This document shows, one piece after another, positions 26,039-33,913 of a DNA stretch of 64,000 nt. Below the pieces are notes generated by a model that saw only the letters and a program-made list of their open reading frames with translations, was not told the DNA's origin and ran no database searches. The DNA is from JBCCTX01 sp965263105. GTDB lineage: Bacteria; Bacteroidota; Bacteroidia; J057. Every line of letters starts with the position of its first letter. Position 1 is the stretch's first letter. The stretch covers positions 3,782,001 to 3,846,000 of the forward strand of contig CBDHGL010000003.1 in NCBI GenBank assembly GCA_965263105.1. Direction: 5' to 3'. Position numbers and translations under genes: made by a program.

Positions 26039-28096
26039 CTATTGAGGCTTGCGCGTAAAGATCTCCACCTTAAATGTCGTCCAATCCTTGGTCGGGGCAC
26101 TATTTCCTGGGTCGGGAATTCCCCAGTTTCGGGTCTGTGTATCTCTTAGGATACTTTCAGGTGGGTGAGGCAATTCTGGTAAGTAAAGCATCATAGGGTC
26201 GAACTGTTCTGTACTGACGATCAGTTTTATAGTATCCAGGAAGTGGTCCCATTTGAAAAATTCAATAAAAGGGTAATGCTTTACTTCTATATAATTTCCT
26301 CTATTGGCTTCAATACTTCCTCCTGGTTCTAGCCAAACTCCATTGCTAGGCAATAAGCCAGGATTGGAGGTGAAAAGTCTATTCATGTACAGCATGACGC
26401 AATAAAGCTCCTTGTCGGAATGATTAATAAGCTTCATTCGCAGGTAGGTGCAATCCTGATCATCCCCATTAAGGGAGTCCAATTCCAGTTCGAGCCGTTC
26501 CTTGTGCGTATCCAGTTCCCTTTCCTCTCCATTCGGCATCTTTTGAAATATCTGTAACTCTACCGGATACATTTTGACCTGTTGAGGGGGGTTCCGGTGG
26601 AGTTGTGTTTCTGGATGACTGAGCTTATTGAAAAATGTCCATTGGGAAATATGAATGAGATAATTGTACATCTCACTGGCCCATTCGGGCTCATAGCCCC
26701 AGGCAGGTTCAATCAAGTGCTTGTCATCGAAAGGCAAGGTAAGATAGAAGCGTCCTTCCTGGGCCCTCACTACATATTGTGCCAAGCTTTCCTTCTGAAC
26801 AAGTTCTATCGCTATATTTTGACCCTCCCGACTATTTTGTTGAAAGATCATCAGGAATGATTCTATCCCTTCTTGGGCCCCTGTTAGGAATACCTGAAGG
26901 GGGTAGGTGCCTATTCCTTCAACTTTCCCCTTAAGACCCACATCAGATTTTTTGGGTGCGCCACCAACAAACTTAATTTGGGAACTCCCGGGGAAAACAT
27001 TCAAGGTTTTGGCAGTGTAAGCTTTCCCTTCTTCGTCTGTTACGTGAATGTTGACGGATTCTTTTTCCGGATTGCTTGGAATCCCATGGATAGCCCCTAG
27101 GTTGATAGTCCATCCTTCGGTGAGGTTATGGGTAACTGTGCAGTAGGTAGGTCTTTCTCCATGGGACCCATTCAAAAAATAGCGATATAATTCATTTGGA
27201 TTTTTTCCACTGCTATAGATTTGAGGAGTTTGTGGCCTTTTCTTCATGTTGCGCATGAGGTTGGCTGCGCGCTCCTTCAGTTCATAGTAGGTAATTCCCT
27301 CAGTGGAATTCCCCAAAATATCTAACAAGGTAATGGTGAAGAAGCCCCCTACGGTTCCATTGGGTCTTCGTGCCTCCCAGGCTTCTTCAACATCTCGGCA
27401 GGCAGCCATCTGGATATGCTGAGCTTGGGGGAGTATTTCTTCCATCAGGGCACTTTCTGGCTCCAAAACTTCCAGGGGGATTGCTTCGTGAAATAGGAAA
27501 CCATCGTAACGGCGGGCAGGAATGGGCCGGGGTCTGGCGAGGCGAGAACTCAATTCTTCTGTGGGGTCCTCCCCCGTTAAGACAGGTTGCCCCCCCAGAC
27601 TTCGGGTATTTCCTCCAGAATGACAACAGTCTGTAATTACCAATACGTGGGCCTTTTCGTGTTTTATATGCTGGTGAAGCAAATAACGAATCTCTTTGTC
27701 TGCGAGGGTAGTTCCATCCATACCAGGGCCGCTTTGTACGCGGGAATCATAGCATACCAAGGTCTCCAAGCAATTGTCAGGTTCAACTCGCTGAAAGGCA
27801 GGAATATGAGTAGTCTCACGGACACCATGACCTGCAAAGTAAAATAGAACGACGTCTCCTTGTCCCGCCAAAGACAAATGTGTTTTAAATGACTGAATGA
27901 TATTCTCTTTGGTTGGAAGGAGATTCCCAGGGCTTGTGAGTGTTTGAATGTGAGGAGTGTATCCTGAAAGACTCGACAGGTAGCCTTCCATAGATTTTAC
28001 ATCCTGGACGCATCCTTTGAGGCCACGGATACTTTCATAGCTATCAATTCCGATGAGCAGGGCGTATAAATTACGCTGGGCAGTGGTTTCGGCCAT
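26039..28096 (-). CDS. Caspase-family (peptidase C14) protein with long C-terminal region
   Basis: 685 residues, no signal peptide. Residues 10-260 are a caspase/metacaspase p20-like domain: YALLIGIDSYESIRGLKGCVQD, catalytic His90 in FYFAGHG, and catalytic Cys158 in VITDCCHSGG. Both catalytic residues and the basic-substrate-type acidic residues nearby are kept, so activity is likely (Arg/Lys-directed in related metacaspases). About 400 further residues are beta-rich with a TVTHNLTEGWTINLGAIHGIPS segment and an end like those found in bacterial caspase proteins tied to stress or suicide functions. It has no obvious partner gene; the S66 gene upstream is 98 bases away on the same strand. Target unknown. 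Confidence 0.9.
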   Translation of the reverse strand: MAETTAQRNLYALLIGIDSYESIRGLKGCVQDVKSMEGYLSSLSGYTPHIQTLTSPGNLLPTKENIIQSFKTHLSLAGQGDVVLFYFAGHGVRETTHIPAFQRVEPDNCLETLVCYDSRVQSGPGMDGTTLADKEIRYLLHQHIKHEKAHVLVITDCCHSGGNTRSLGGQPVLTGEDPTEELSSRLARPRPIPARRYDGFLFHEAIPLEVLEPESALMEEILPQAQHIQMAACRDVEEAWEARRPNGTVGGFFTITLLDILGNSTEGITYYELKERAANLMRNMKKRPQTPQIYSSGKNPNELYRYFLNGSHGERPTYCTVTHNLTEGWTINLGAIHGIPSNPEKESVNIHVTDEEGKAYTAKTLNVFPGSSQIKFVGGAPKKSDVGLKGKVEGIGTYPLQVFLTGAQEGIESFLMIFQQNSREGQNIAIELVQKESLAQYVVRAQEGRFYLTLPFDDKHLIEPAWGYEPEWASEMYNYLIHISQWTFFNKLSHPETQLHRNPPQQVKMYPVELQIFQKMPNGEERELDTHKERLELELDSLNGDDQDCTYLRMKLINHSDKELYCVMLYMNRLFTSNPGLLPSNGVWLEPGGSIEANRGNYIEVKHYPFIEFFKWDHFLDTIKLIVSTEQFDPMMLYLPELPHPPESILRDTQTRNWGIPDPGNSAPTKDWTTFKVEIFTRKPQ

Positions 28097-28194
28097 AATT
28101 ATTCTTTGACACTAAGGAACTTCAATAAATTTTATAAAAATCCCCAAATTTTCCTATTCGGAGGTGCTAAGTATTTACGCTTTTTTAAAAGAAG

Positions 28195-29256
28195 CTATTT
28201 TGGGCTTAGGATCTTATCTGAAATCTTAAGGGAATAATCTGCTGTATCCATTGTTGCTTCTATTCCATACGGAATAACTGCGTTATCAGCAATATGGCCG
28301 AAAGGGAGGCCGTACATGACTGGAATACCCAAGTCGCCTAAGCGTTCAGTTAAGACTTCCTTTAAAGATAGGGTATCCCTAAAGTCTGGGTCCTCTGGGT
28401 CGACCTCACAGTCATTAAATATCCCCAGAACTACTCCAGCAGCCTGTTCTAAAGTTCCAGAAAGGAGTAATTGGGTAAGCATTCTATCAATCCGGTAGGG
28501 GGCTTCGCCAATATCTTCTAAGAACACAATTTTTTCCTTGAAATCTGCTTGAAAGGGAGTTCCCATCAGGGTGCTTATCAAAGTGAGATTGCCCCCGATT
28601 AGTGGCCCTTTTGCCTTTCCTGGGGCGATGGTATAGGCAAGATCTTGGAACTCTTCTTCCAGTAATTCATTATTGGCCTGGATGATATAGGGAGTTTCGT
28701 TTTTAAATAAGAGTTGGGTATAGGCTGCTTGCGTAAATGATGAAAAGGTAGAGCCTGCATTGGGACCATGAAAAGTAACCAATCCCGTCTGTTGGTGTAT
28801 AGCCAAATGAAGGGCTGTTATATCGCTATAGCCGATGAATATTTTGGGGTTCTTGCGAATAAGGTTAAAATCAATCCGATCCAGGAGTCTTTGGGAGCCA
28901 TAACCGCCCCTGGCACATAGAATAGCATCAATTTCGGGATTGCTGAACATGGAGTGAAGATCCCTTAAGCGTTGCTCATCGGTACCGGCAAGGAAGCCCT
29001 TTTTTACCCTAAGGTTCTCTGTAAGGCGTACCTGTAAGCCCATCGCCTTGATATTGGAAAGAGACTTTTCCAATTCTGTTCGGCCGATAGCACTTGAAGG
29101 CGTGATAATGCCTACGGTGGCCCCAGGAAATAGGGGCGAGGGATAGAGCGCTTTTTCCATTTCAGGAGAGTTGAAAAAAAGAGGGAAAAAATTAGGAAGA
29201 CATACAGGCAGGGCCAGGCAGGTAGAAGAATGTTGAAGGAAGTGCCGTCTTTGCAT
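28195..29256 (-). CDS. LD-carboxypeptidase (peptidase S66)
   Basis: 353 residues. The N-terminus MQRRHFLQHSSTCLALPVCLP has a Tat-like RRHFL signal, so export is likely. The S66 fold is shown by ATVGIITPSSAIG, the nucleophile elbow CARGGYGSQRLLDRID (Ser), IFIGYSDITALHLAI, VFLEDIGEAPYRIDRML (Glu) and GLPFGHIADNAVIPYG (His). The enzyme removes the terminal D-Ala from L,D-tetrapeptides in murein recycling in characterised members, normally in the cytoplasm; an exported copy is also common in Bacteroidota. It starts 3 bases after the ftsY stop, so cotranscription with ftsY is likely. Confidence 0.92.
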   Translation of the reverse strand: MQRRHFLQHSSTCLALPVCLPNFFPLFFNSPEMEKALYPSPLFPGATVGIITPSSAIGRTELEKSLSNIKAMGLQVRLTENLRVKKGFLAGTDEQRLRDLHSMFSNPEIDAILCARGGYGSQRLLDRIDFNLIRKNPKIFIGYSDITALHLAIHQQTGLVTFHGPNAGSTFSSFTQAAYTQLLFKNETPYIIQANNELLEEEFQDLAYTIAPGKAKGPLIGGNLTLISTLMGTPFQADFKEKIVFLEDIGEAPYRIDRMLTQLLLSGTLEQAAGVVLGIFNDCEVDPEDPDFRDTLSLKEVLTERLGDLGIPVMYGLPFGHIADNAVIPYGIEATMDTADYSLKISDKILSPK

Positions 29257-29259
29257 TAT

Positions 29260-30240
29260 TTAATCTTGAGAAAACAAGGATTCGATATAAGCTTTGGGGT
29301 CAAAAACTTGAAGGTCTTCCATCCCTTCACCAACTCCAATATACTTTACAGGAACTTTAAACTGATCTGAAATGCCAATAACCACCCCTCCTTTTGCGGT
29401 ACCATCCAATTTTGTTAAGGCCAGGGCATTGACCTGGGTAGCCTTGGTAAAGGCGTCTGCCTGATGAATGGCGTTTTGGCCTGTTGAAGCATCTAAAACA
29501 AGCAGAACTTCGTGAGGCATATCTGGGATGATTTTGGACATGGACCGTTTGATCTTGCTCAATTCGTTCATGAGATTGATCTTGTTGTGCAATCTTCCGG
29601 CAGTGTCGACAATCACTACATCAGCCCCTTTCTCAACTCCTTGCTTGACAGCATCGAAGGCTACTGCTGCAGGATCTGTATGCATTCCTTTTGAGACAAT
29701 TTCCACTCCGACGCGATCAGCCCATAGGGTAAGCTGGTCTACTGCTGCTGCACGGAAGGTATCACCTGCCCCCATGATCACTTTTTTCCCTAATTCTTTA
29801 AAGCGGAAGGCAAGTTTCCCTATCGTAGTAGTTTTGCCTACCCCATTTACCCCAACTACCATGATTACATAAGGAATTTTTCTTCCTTGGGTATCAAGTC
29901 CAGTTTTCGGGAGTTGAAAATCCGTAACGAGTTGATGTTCATTGTCCAACATCAACTGAAGCATTTCATCCTTGAGAAGGAAGTCGAGTTCAGAGGCATT
30001 GGTATATTTATCGCGAGCAACGCGGTCATTGATCCTTTCGATGATTTTAATGGTTGTATTGACGCCAACATCACTAGCGATCAGCACTTCTTCCAAGTCA
30101 TCGAGCACTTCATCATCTACCTTGCTCTTCCCTAGGATTGCTTTCCCTAAGCGGCTGAAAAATCCTTTCTTGGTTTTTTCCAGTCCTTGATCCAGTTTAT
30201 CCTTATTCTCTTTTTTATTAAAAAAACTAGTAATTGCCAT
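29260..30240 (-). CDS. ftsY: Signal recognition particle receptor FtsY
   Basis: 326 residues, the compact NG form without the long acidic A domain of E. coli. The N domain is followed by the GTPase with G1 GVNGVGKTTTIGKLA, GDTFRAAAVDQL (G2 region), DTAGRLHNKINLMNEL (G3), TKLDGTAKGG (G4) and VKYIGVGEGMEDLQVFD at the end. It receives SRP-bound ribosomes at the inner membrane. The basic N-terminus (FFNKKENKDKLDQGLEKTKKGFF) probably touches lipids. It lies upstream of the S66 gene by 3 bases. Confidence 0.98.
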   Translation of the reverse strand: MAITSFFNKKENKDKLDQGLEKTKKGFFSRLGKAILGKSKVDDEVLDDLEEVLIASDVGVNTTIKIIERINDRVARDKYTNASELDFLLKDEMLQLMLDNEHQLVTDFQLPKTGLDTQGRKIPYVIMVVGVNGVGKTTTIGKLAFRFKELGKKVIMGAGDTFRAAAVDQLTLWADRVGVEIVSKGMHTDPAAVAFDAVKQGVEKGADVVIVDTAGRLHNKINLMNELSKIKRSMSKIIPDMPHEVLLVLDASTGQNAIHQADAFTKATQVNALALTKLDGTAKGGVVIGISDQFKVPVKYIGVGEGMEDLQVFDPKAYIESLFSQD

Positions 30241-30301
30241 AGGGTTATGGATTATTTCCCTGCAAATTATAAAAAAAACCTATTTCCTATTTGGAATTCG
30301 T

Positions 30302-31768
30302 CTAAGCCGTCTGTTTTCTCCCCACCCAGCTTTGGGGAAGTTTTTGGGATTCATCCATGAGGAATTGAGAAAACGCAAGTAGCATATTTTCTTGAAAATG
30401 GGGAGCCATAAGCTGGATACCAAAGGGTAGCTTAGAGCTATGGAGCCCTAGGGGAAGGGAAATGGCGGGAATTCCTGCTAAATTAGAGGTAACGGTAAAT
30501 ATATCGCTAAGGTACATCTCCACGGGATCTTGGGCTTTTTCGCCAATGGGAAAGGCAGGGGAAGGGCTTGTGGGCATCAAGATGAGGTCACAAGAATTGA
30601 ATTGTTCTTGGAGCTTATCTCTTATCAAGCGCCTCACCTTCATTGCTTGGGTATAGTAAGCGTCGTAGTGTCCAGCAGAAAGAACAAAGGTTCCCAACAT
30701 AATTCGACGCTTCACTTCCTTTCCGAAAGCTTCAGAACGGGATTTTAAATAGAGGTCTTCCATTGAAGTAGGGTCCTCCGATCTATGGCCATAACGAACG
30801 CCATCAAAACGTTGCAAATTGGAGGAAGCTTCTGCTGGAGTCAGTATATAATAACAGGGAACTACATACTCCTGATAGGGGAAGTTTAGCTCCTGAATTT
30901 CGTGCCCTTGGGATTCTAGGTGGATCAAAAGTGTTTTGATATATCTTTTTATCTCAGGATCAAGAGAATCATTATCTATGGTTTCCTTGAGGAAGCCGAT
31001 TCGCATCTTCTCCAAGGGTTTAGAAGATTGGTATTGGAAAGATCCATGTTCATGGGAAAGGGTATTGTCTAGTCCATCTGGCCCGGCAATTACCTCTAAA
31101 ACGCGAGCGCTATCTTCTACAGATCGGGCGATAGGACCCACCTGATCTAGCGAAGAGGCATAAGATACGAGTCCCCATCGGGATACACGACCGTAGGTAG
31201 GTTTCAGGCCGACCATACCACAGAAGGCTGCTGGTTGACGGATAGAACCTCCCGTGTCTGATGCCAAAGAGAGGTGGCACAGGTTGGCCGCGACTGCAGC
31301 TGCCGAACCCCCAGAAGAACCCCCAGGTACACAGGACGTATTCCATGGATTCTTAACAGGTCCATGGCAGGAATTTTCATTGCTTGAGCCCATGGCAAAT
31401 TCATCACAATTTTGCCTTCCGATGACAATAGCATCTTCATCCAGCATTCGCTGAATACTCGTTGCAGTGAATAGCGAGGTGAAATTGGATAGAATTTGGG
31501 AGGAAGCAGAAAGGGTATGGTCTTTATGACAGAGTAGCTCTTTAACGCCAAAAACCAGCCCTGCCAGTTTCCCAGCAGAACCTTGGCGGATTTTTTCGTC
31601 TATTCTTTGAGCTGCCTCAAGTGCTTTCTCAGGATAAACTTCAGTGAAAGCATTGAGATGGGAGGATTTTTCTATACGGTCATTGTATTCAGAGACTAAC
31701 TGAGCACATGAAGTATTCCCCGCAAATAAGTCTTTCTGAATCTCAGATAGCCTAAAATATTCCTTCAC
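30302..31768 (-). CDS. gatA: Asp-tRNA(Asn)/Glu-tRNA(Gln) amidotransferase subunit A
   Basis: 488 residues, GTG start at 31768 five bases after the tatA stop. Amidase-signature enzyme that supplies ammonia for Gln- and Asn-tRNA formation together with GatB and GatC. The catalytic Ser-cisSer-Lys triad is Lys76 (GVKELL), Ser151 (PGGSSGGSAAAV) and Ser175 (DTGGSIRQPAAFCGMVGLKPTYGRVSRWG). Many homologues have K-DN after the lysine, here K-EL, a small departure; the triad itself is intact. gatB and gatC are not in the window. Confidence 0.95.
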   Translation of the reverse strand: MKEYFRLSEIQKDLFAGNTSCAQLVSEYNDRIEKSSHLNAFTEVYPEKALEAAQRIDEKIRQGSAGKLAGLVFGVKELLCHKDHTLSASSQILSNFTSLFTATSIQRMLDEDAIVIGRQNCDEFAMGSSNENSCHGPVKNPWNTSCVPGGSSGGSAAAVAANLCHLSLASDTGGSIRQPAAFCGMVGLKPTYGRVSRWGLVSYASSLDQVGPIARSVEDSARVLEVIAGPDGLDNTLSHEHGSFQYQSSKPLEKMRIGFLKETIDNDSLDPEIKRYIKTLLIHLESQGHEIQELNFPYQEYVVPCYYILTPAEASSNLQRFDGVRYGHRSEDPTSMEDLYLKSRSEAFGKEVKRRIMLGTFVLSAGHYDAYYTQAMKVRRLIRDKLQEQFNSCDLILMPTSPSPAFPIGEKAQDPVEMYLSDIFTVTSNLAGIPAISLPLGLHSSKLPFGIQLMAPHFQENMLLAFSQFLMDESQKLPQSWVGRKQTA

Positions 31769-31773
31769 AAAAC

Positions 31774-32004
31774 TTATTTGAGTCCTTGGTCAAGCTTCTT
31801 TAATTCTTCTACTTCTGAATCGATTTCTTTCTTGATTTCAGAGGAGGCGTCTTTGAACTCGCGGATTCCTTTTCCAAGTCCTCTCATGAGCTCAGGGATT
31901 TTCTTGGCTCCGAATAGCAACAATACTACCAGAACAATCAATATCACCTCTGGGCCGCCTAAGGAGAACAATAGTATGCTCGAAAATATTCCGGATAATA
32001 GCAT
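31774..32004 (-). CDS. tatA: Sec-independent translocase subunit TatA/E
   Basis: 76 residues: a short N-terminal helix (GGPEVILIVLVVLLLFGAKKIPEL), the FGAKKIPEL hinge and an amphipathic helix (MRGLGKGIREFKDASSEIKKEI) with an acidic tail. This is the pore-forming subunit of the twin-arginine pathway, fitting the several Tat-type signals in this window. The ATG is at 32004; gatA begins 5 bases downstream on the same strand. tatC is not in the window. Confidence 0.94.
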   Translation of the reverse strand: MLLSGIFSSILLFSLGGPEVILIVLVVLLLFGAKKIPELMRGLGKGIREFKDASSEIKKEIDSEVEELKKLDQGLK

Positions 32005-32038
32005 GTTATGTAATTTTATTTTTGAAATTTAATTTCTG

Positions 32039-32065
32039 TAAAAATACTACAATTCCTTGAATCAA
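32039..32065 (-). promoter_or_regulatory. Candidate promoter for tatA-gatA
   Basis: On the minus strand TTG (32063-32065) is followed after 16 bases by TATTTTTA (32039-32046), one mismatch from the Bacteroidota -7 TAnnTTTG. It lies 35 bases upstream of the tatA ATG. The spacer is a little short. Confidence 0.35.
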
Positions 32066-32143
32066 TCCGCTATAATAGCCAGGATAATCTTTCATGGGAA
32101 TTTAGATAGTTAAGGATAAAAATAAGGGTAAAAAGGGGAATAT

Positions 32144-33472
32144 TCAAATGTATTGGTTTAGGATATTTTCATAGTACTCCTGTTTCCCACTTCTTTGTTC
32201 TGGTTCTCCTTGGTCTAAGGCAATTTGCCGCAGGTCCTCCAAGGATAATTTTCCCATTTCGAATTCTTTTCCGTTCCCTTGGTCATAAGAGGCATAGCGT
32301 TCATTCCGCATAGCTTTATAAGGAGACTCTTCCAGTATTCTCTGGGCAGATAGGAGGGCTCGAGCAAAGGCATCCATCCCTCCTATGTGTGCAAGAAATA
32401 GGTCTTCCATATCAGTAGAATTCCTACGGGTCTTGGCATCGAAGTTAAATCCTCCTGCCCCTATTCCTCCCCCTTCTAGGATAACTAGCATCGCCTCAGT
32501 AAGTTCAAACAAATCAATCGGAAACTGATCTGTGTCCCAGCCATTTTGGTAGTCGCCCCTGTTGGCATCTATACTGCCTAGCAGTCCAGCATCTATTGCT
32601 AATTGGAGTTCGTGAGCAAAGGTATGACCAGCTAAGGTTGCGTGGTTGACTTCAACGTTTAACTTGAAATCTTCTAGGAGCTCATACTTATGGAGAAAGC
32701 CCACCACGGTGGCACAATCGAAGTCATATTGGTGCTTTGTGGGTTCCATGGGTTTGGGTTCTATCAAATAGCTTCCTTTGAAGCCAATTTTCCTCCCGTA
32801 GTCTTTGGCAGCATGGAGAAATTGGGCTAGATGTTCTTGTTCGCGCTTCATGTCAGTATTGAGCAGGGACATATAGCCTTCCCTTCCTCCCCAAAACACA
32901 TAATTTTCCCCGCCTAACTCCACCGTTGCATCCAACATATTCTTAACTTGGGTAGCAGCATTGGCCAGCACCAAAAAATCGGGATTAGTAGCTGCTCCAT
33001 TCATGTACCTAGCATGCGAAAATAAATTGGCCGTTCCCCAAAGGAGTTTGACCCCTGAAGTTTCTTGCTTTTGTTTTACGTAGGGAATGATTTTCTCCAA
33101 CCTTTTTTCCAGTTCAAAAACTGTATCTCCATCATCAACCATATCCACATCGTGGAAACAATAATAAGGGACCCCCAGCTTAGTGATAAATTCAAAAGCG
33201 GCATCTGCTTTTTCTTTGGCTCTGTCGATAGGGTCTCTCAAGCGATCCCAAGGAAAATTTTTGGTTCCAGGCCCAAAGGGATCACCTCCCACGTTACAGA
33301 AAGTATGCCAATAGGCAATGGCAAAACGAAAATGCTCTTCCATGGTCTTGGAGCCAACTTTCTGTACAGGATTATAGTACTTGAATGCCAGAGGGTTGTC
33401 AGAACTAGGACCTTCAAATGAGATTTTGCTGACAGAGGGGAAAAAGGTTGTATCACCGATTAATGGGGTCAT
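32144..33472 (-). CDS. xylA: Xylose isomerase
   Basis: 442 residues from the ATG at 33472, the normal size of class II enzymes; a longer open frame reaching 33724 runs over the rpsO gene and is not used. Interconverts D-xylose and D-xylulose (also glucose/fructose) with two divalent metals. Motifs: YCFHDVDMVDDGD (catalytic His/Asp), ENYVFWGGREGYMSLLN, LIEPKPMEPTKHQYD (metal Glu and Lys), LNVEVNHATLAGHTFAHEL and GSIDANRGDYQNGWDTDQFP (metal Asp cluster). No xylulokinase or transporter adjoins. It diverges from rpsO across a 120-base promoter region. Confidence 0.97.
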   Translation of the reverse strand: MTPLIGDTTFFPSVSKISFEGPSSDNPLAFKYYNPVQKVGSKTMEEHFRFAIAYWHTFCNVGGDPFGPGTKNFPWDRLRDPIDRAKEKADAAFEFITKLGVPYYCFHDVDMVDDGDTVFELEKRLEKIIPYVKQKQETSGVKLLWGTANLFSHARYMNGAATNPDFLVLANAATQVKNMLDATVELGGENYVFWGGREGYMSLLNTDMKREQEHLAQFLHAAKDYGRKIGFKGSYLIEPKPMEPTKHQYDFDCATVVGFLHKYELLEDFKLNVEVNHATLAGHTFAHELQLAIDAGLLGSIDANRGDYQNGWDTDQFPIDLFELTEAMLVILEGGGIGAGGFNFDAKTRRNSTDMEDLFLAHIGGMDAFARALLSAQRILEESPYKAMRNERYASYDQGNGKEFEMGKLSLEDLRQIALDQGEPEQRSGKQEYYENILNQYI

Positions 33473-33526
33473 TGTAGAATTAAATTTTGAAATAATAAAA
33501 TTTCGAATTAGGTAAAAAGAGAATTC

Positions 33527-33558
33527 TTTGTAACTACCGTGCCAAATATATATATTTG
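33527..33558 (+). promoter_or_regulatory. rpsO promoter with a palindromic -7 box shared with xylA
   Basis: TTTG at 33527-33530, a 20-base spacer and TATATTTG at 33551-33558 match the Bacteroidota consensus exactly (-33 TTTG, -7 TAnnTTTG), 34 bases before the rpsO ATG. The -7 box is part of the perfect palindrome CAAATATATATATTTG (33543-33558), so the same site also reads TATATTTG on the minus strand toward xylA, where the -33 position is only T-rich. Confidence 0.7.
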
Positions 33559-33592
33559 CGCATTGTTTGAAAAAGAACCTAAGAATTTTTAC

Positions 33593-33868
33593 ATGTATCT
33601 GTACAAAGAGTTGAAGCAGGGGGTATTTAAAAAATACGGAATTAAGAAAGATGAGAATGACACTGGATCTCCTGAGTCTCAAGTTGCTTTGTTTACTTAC
33701 CGCATAAAGCACCTTACAGAACATTTGCGGGAAAACCCCAAGGACAAATCCACCCGAATGGGCCTTCAGCGTCTGGTTGGGAAAAGGAGGCGTATGTTAG
33801 ACTACCTGAAGCGTTCTGATATCGAAAGATACAGAGCCATTATTAAGGAGTTGGGACTTCGTAAGTAA
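33593..33868 (+). CDS. rpsO: 30S ribosomal protein S15
   Basis: 91 residues from the ATG at 33593. The S15 signature is present: KYGIKKDENDTGSPESQVALF, TYRIKHLTEHLRENPKDKST and RMGLQRLVGKRRRMLDYLKR binding 16S rRNA h22. It precedes pnp by 45 bases, the classic rpsO-pnp order. That gap holds a small GCCTT/AAGGC hairpin that could be an RNase processing site. The upstream part of the open frame (33539-33592) lacks a start and is untranslated leader. Confidence 0.97.
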   Translation: MYLYKELKQGVFKKYGIKKDENDTGSPESQVALFTYRIKHLTEHLRENPKDKSTRMGLQRLVGKRRRMLDYLKRSDIERYRAIIKELGLRK

Positions 33869-33913
33869 GGCCTTCTTCTTGGAATATCTGAAAGGCTCAG
33901 CCTATTTACCATT

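Noticed and set aside
26025..26050. AGGCCTCAA/TTGAGGCTT hairpin at the caspase stop as a terminator
   Set aside because: It pairs with one wobble but contains the stop codon and lacks a T-run; kept out as too weak.
33473..33724. N-terminal extension of xylA
   Set aside because: It runs antisense through the rpsO coding region and adds 83 residues that do not fit any xylose isomerase; the ATG at 33472 gives the family length.
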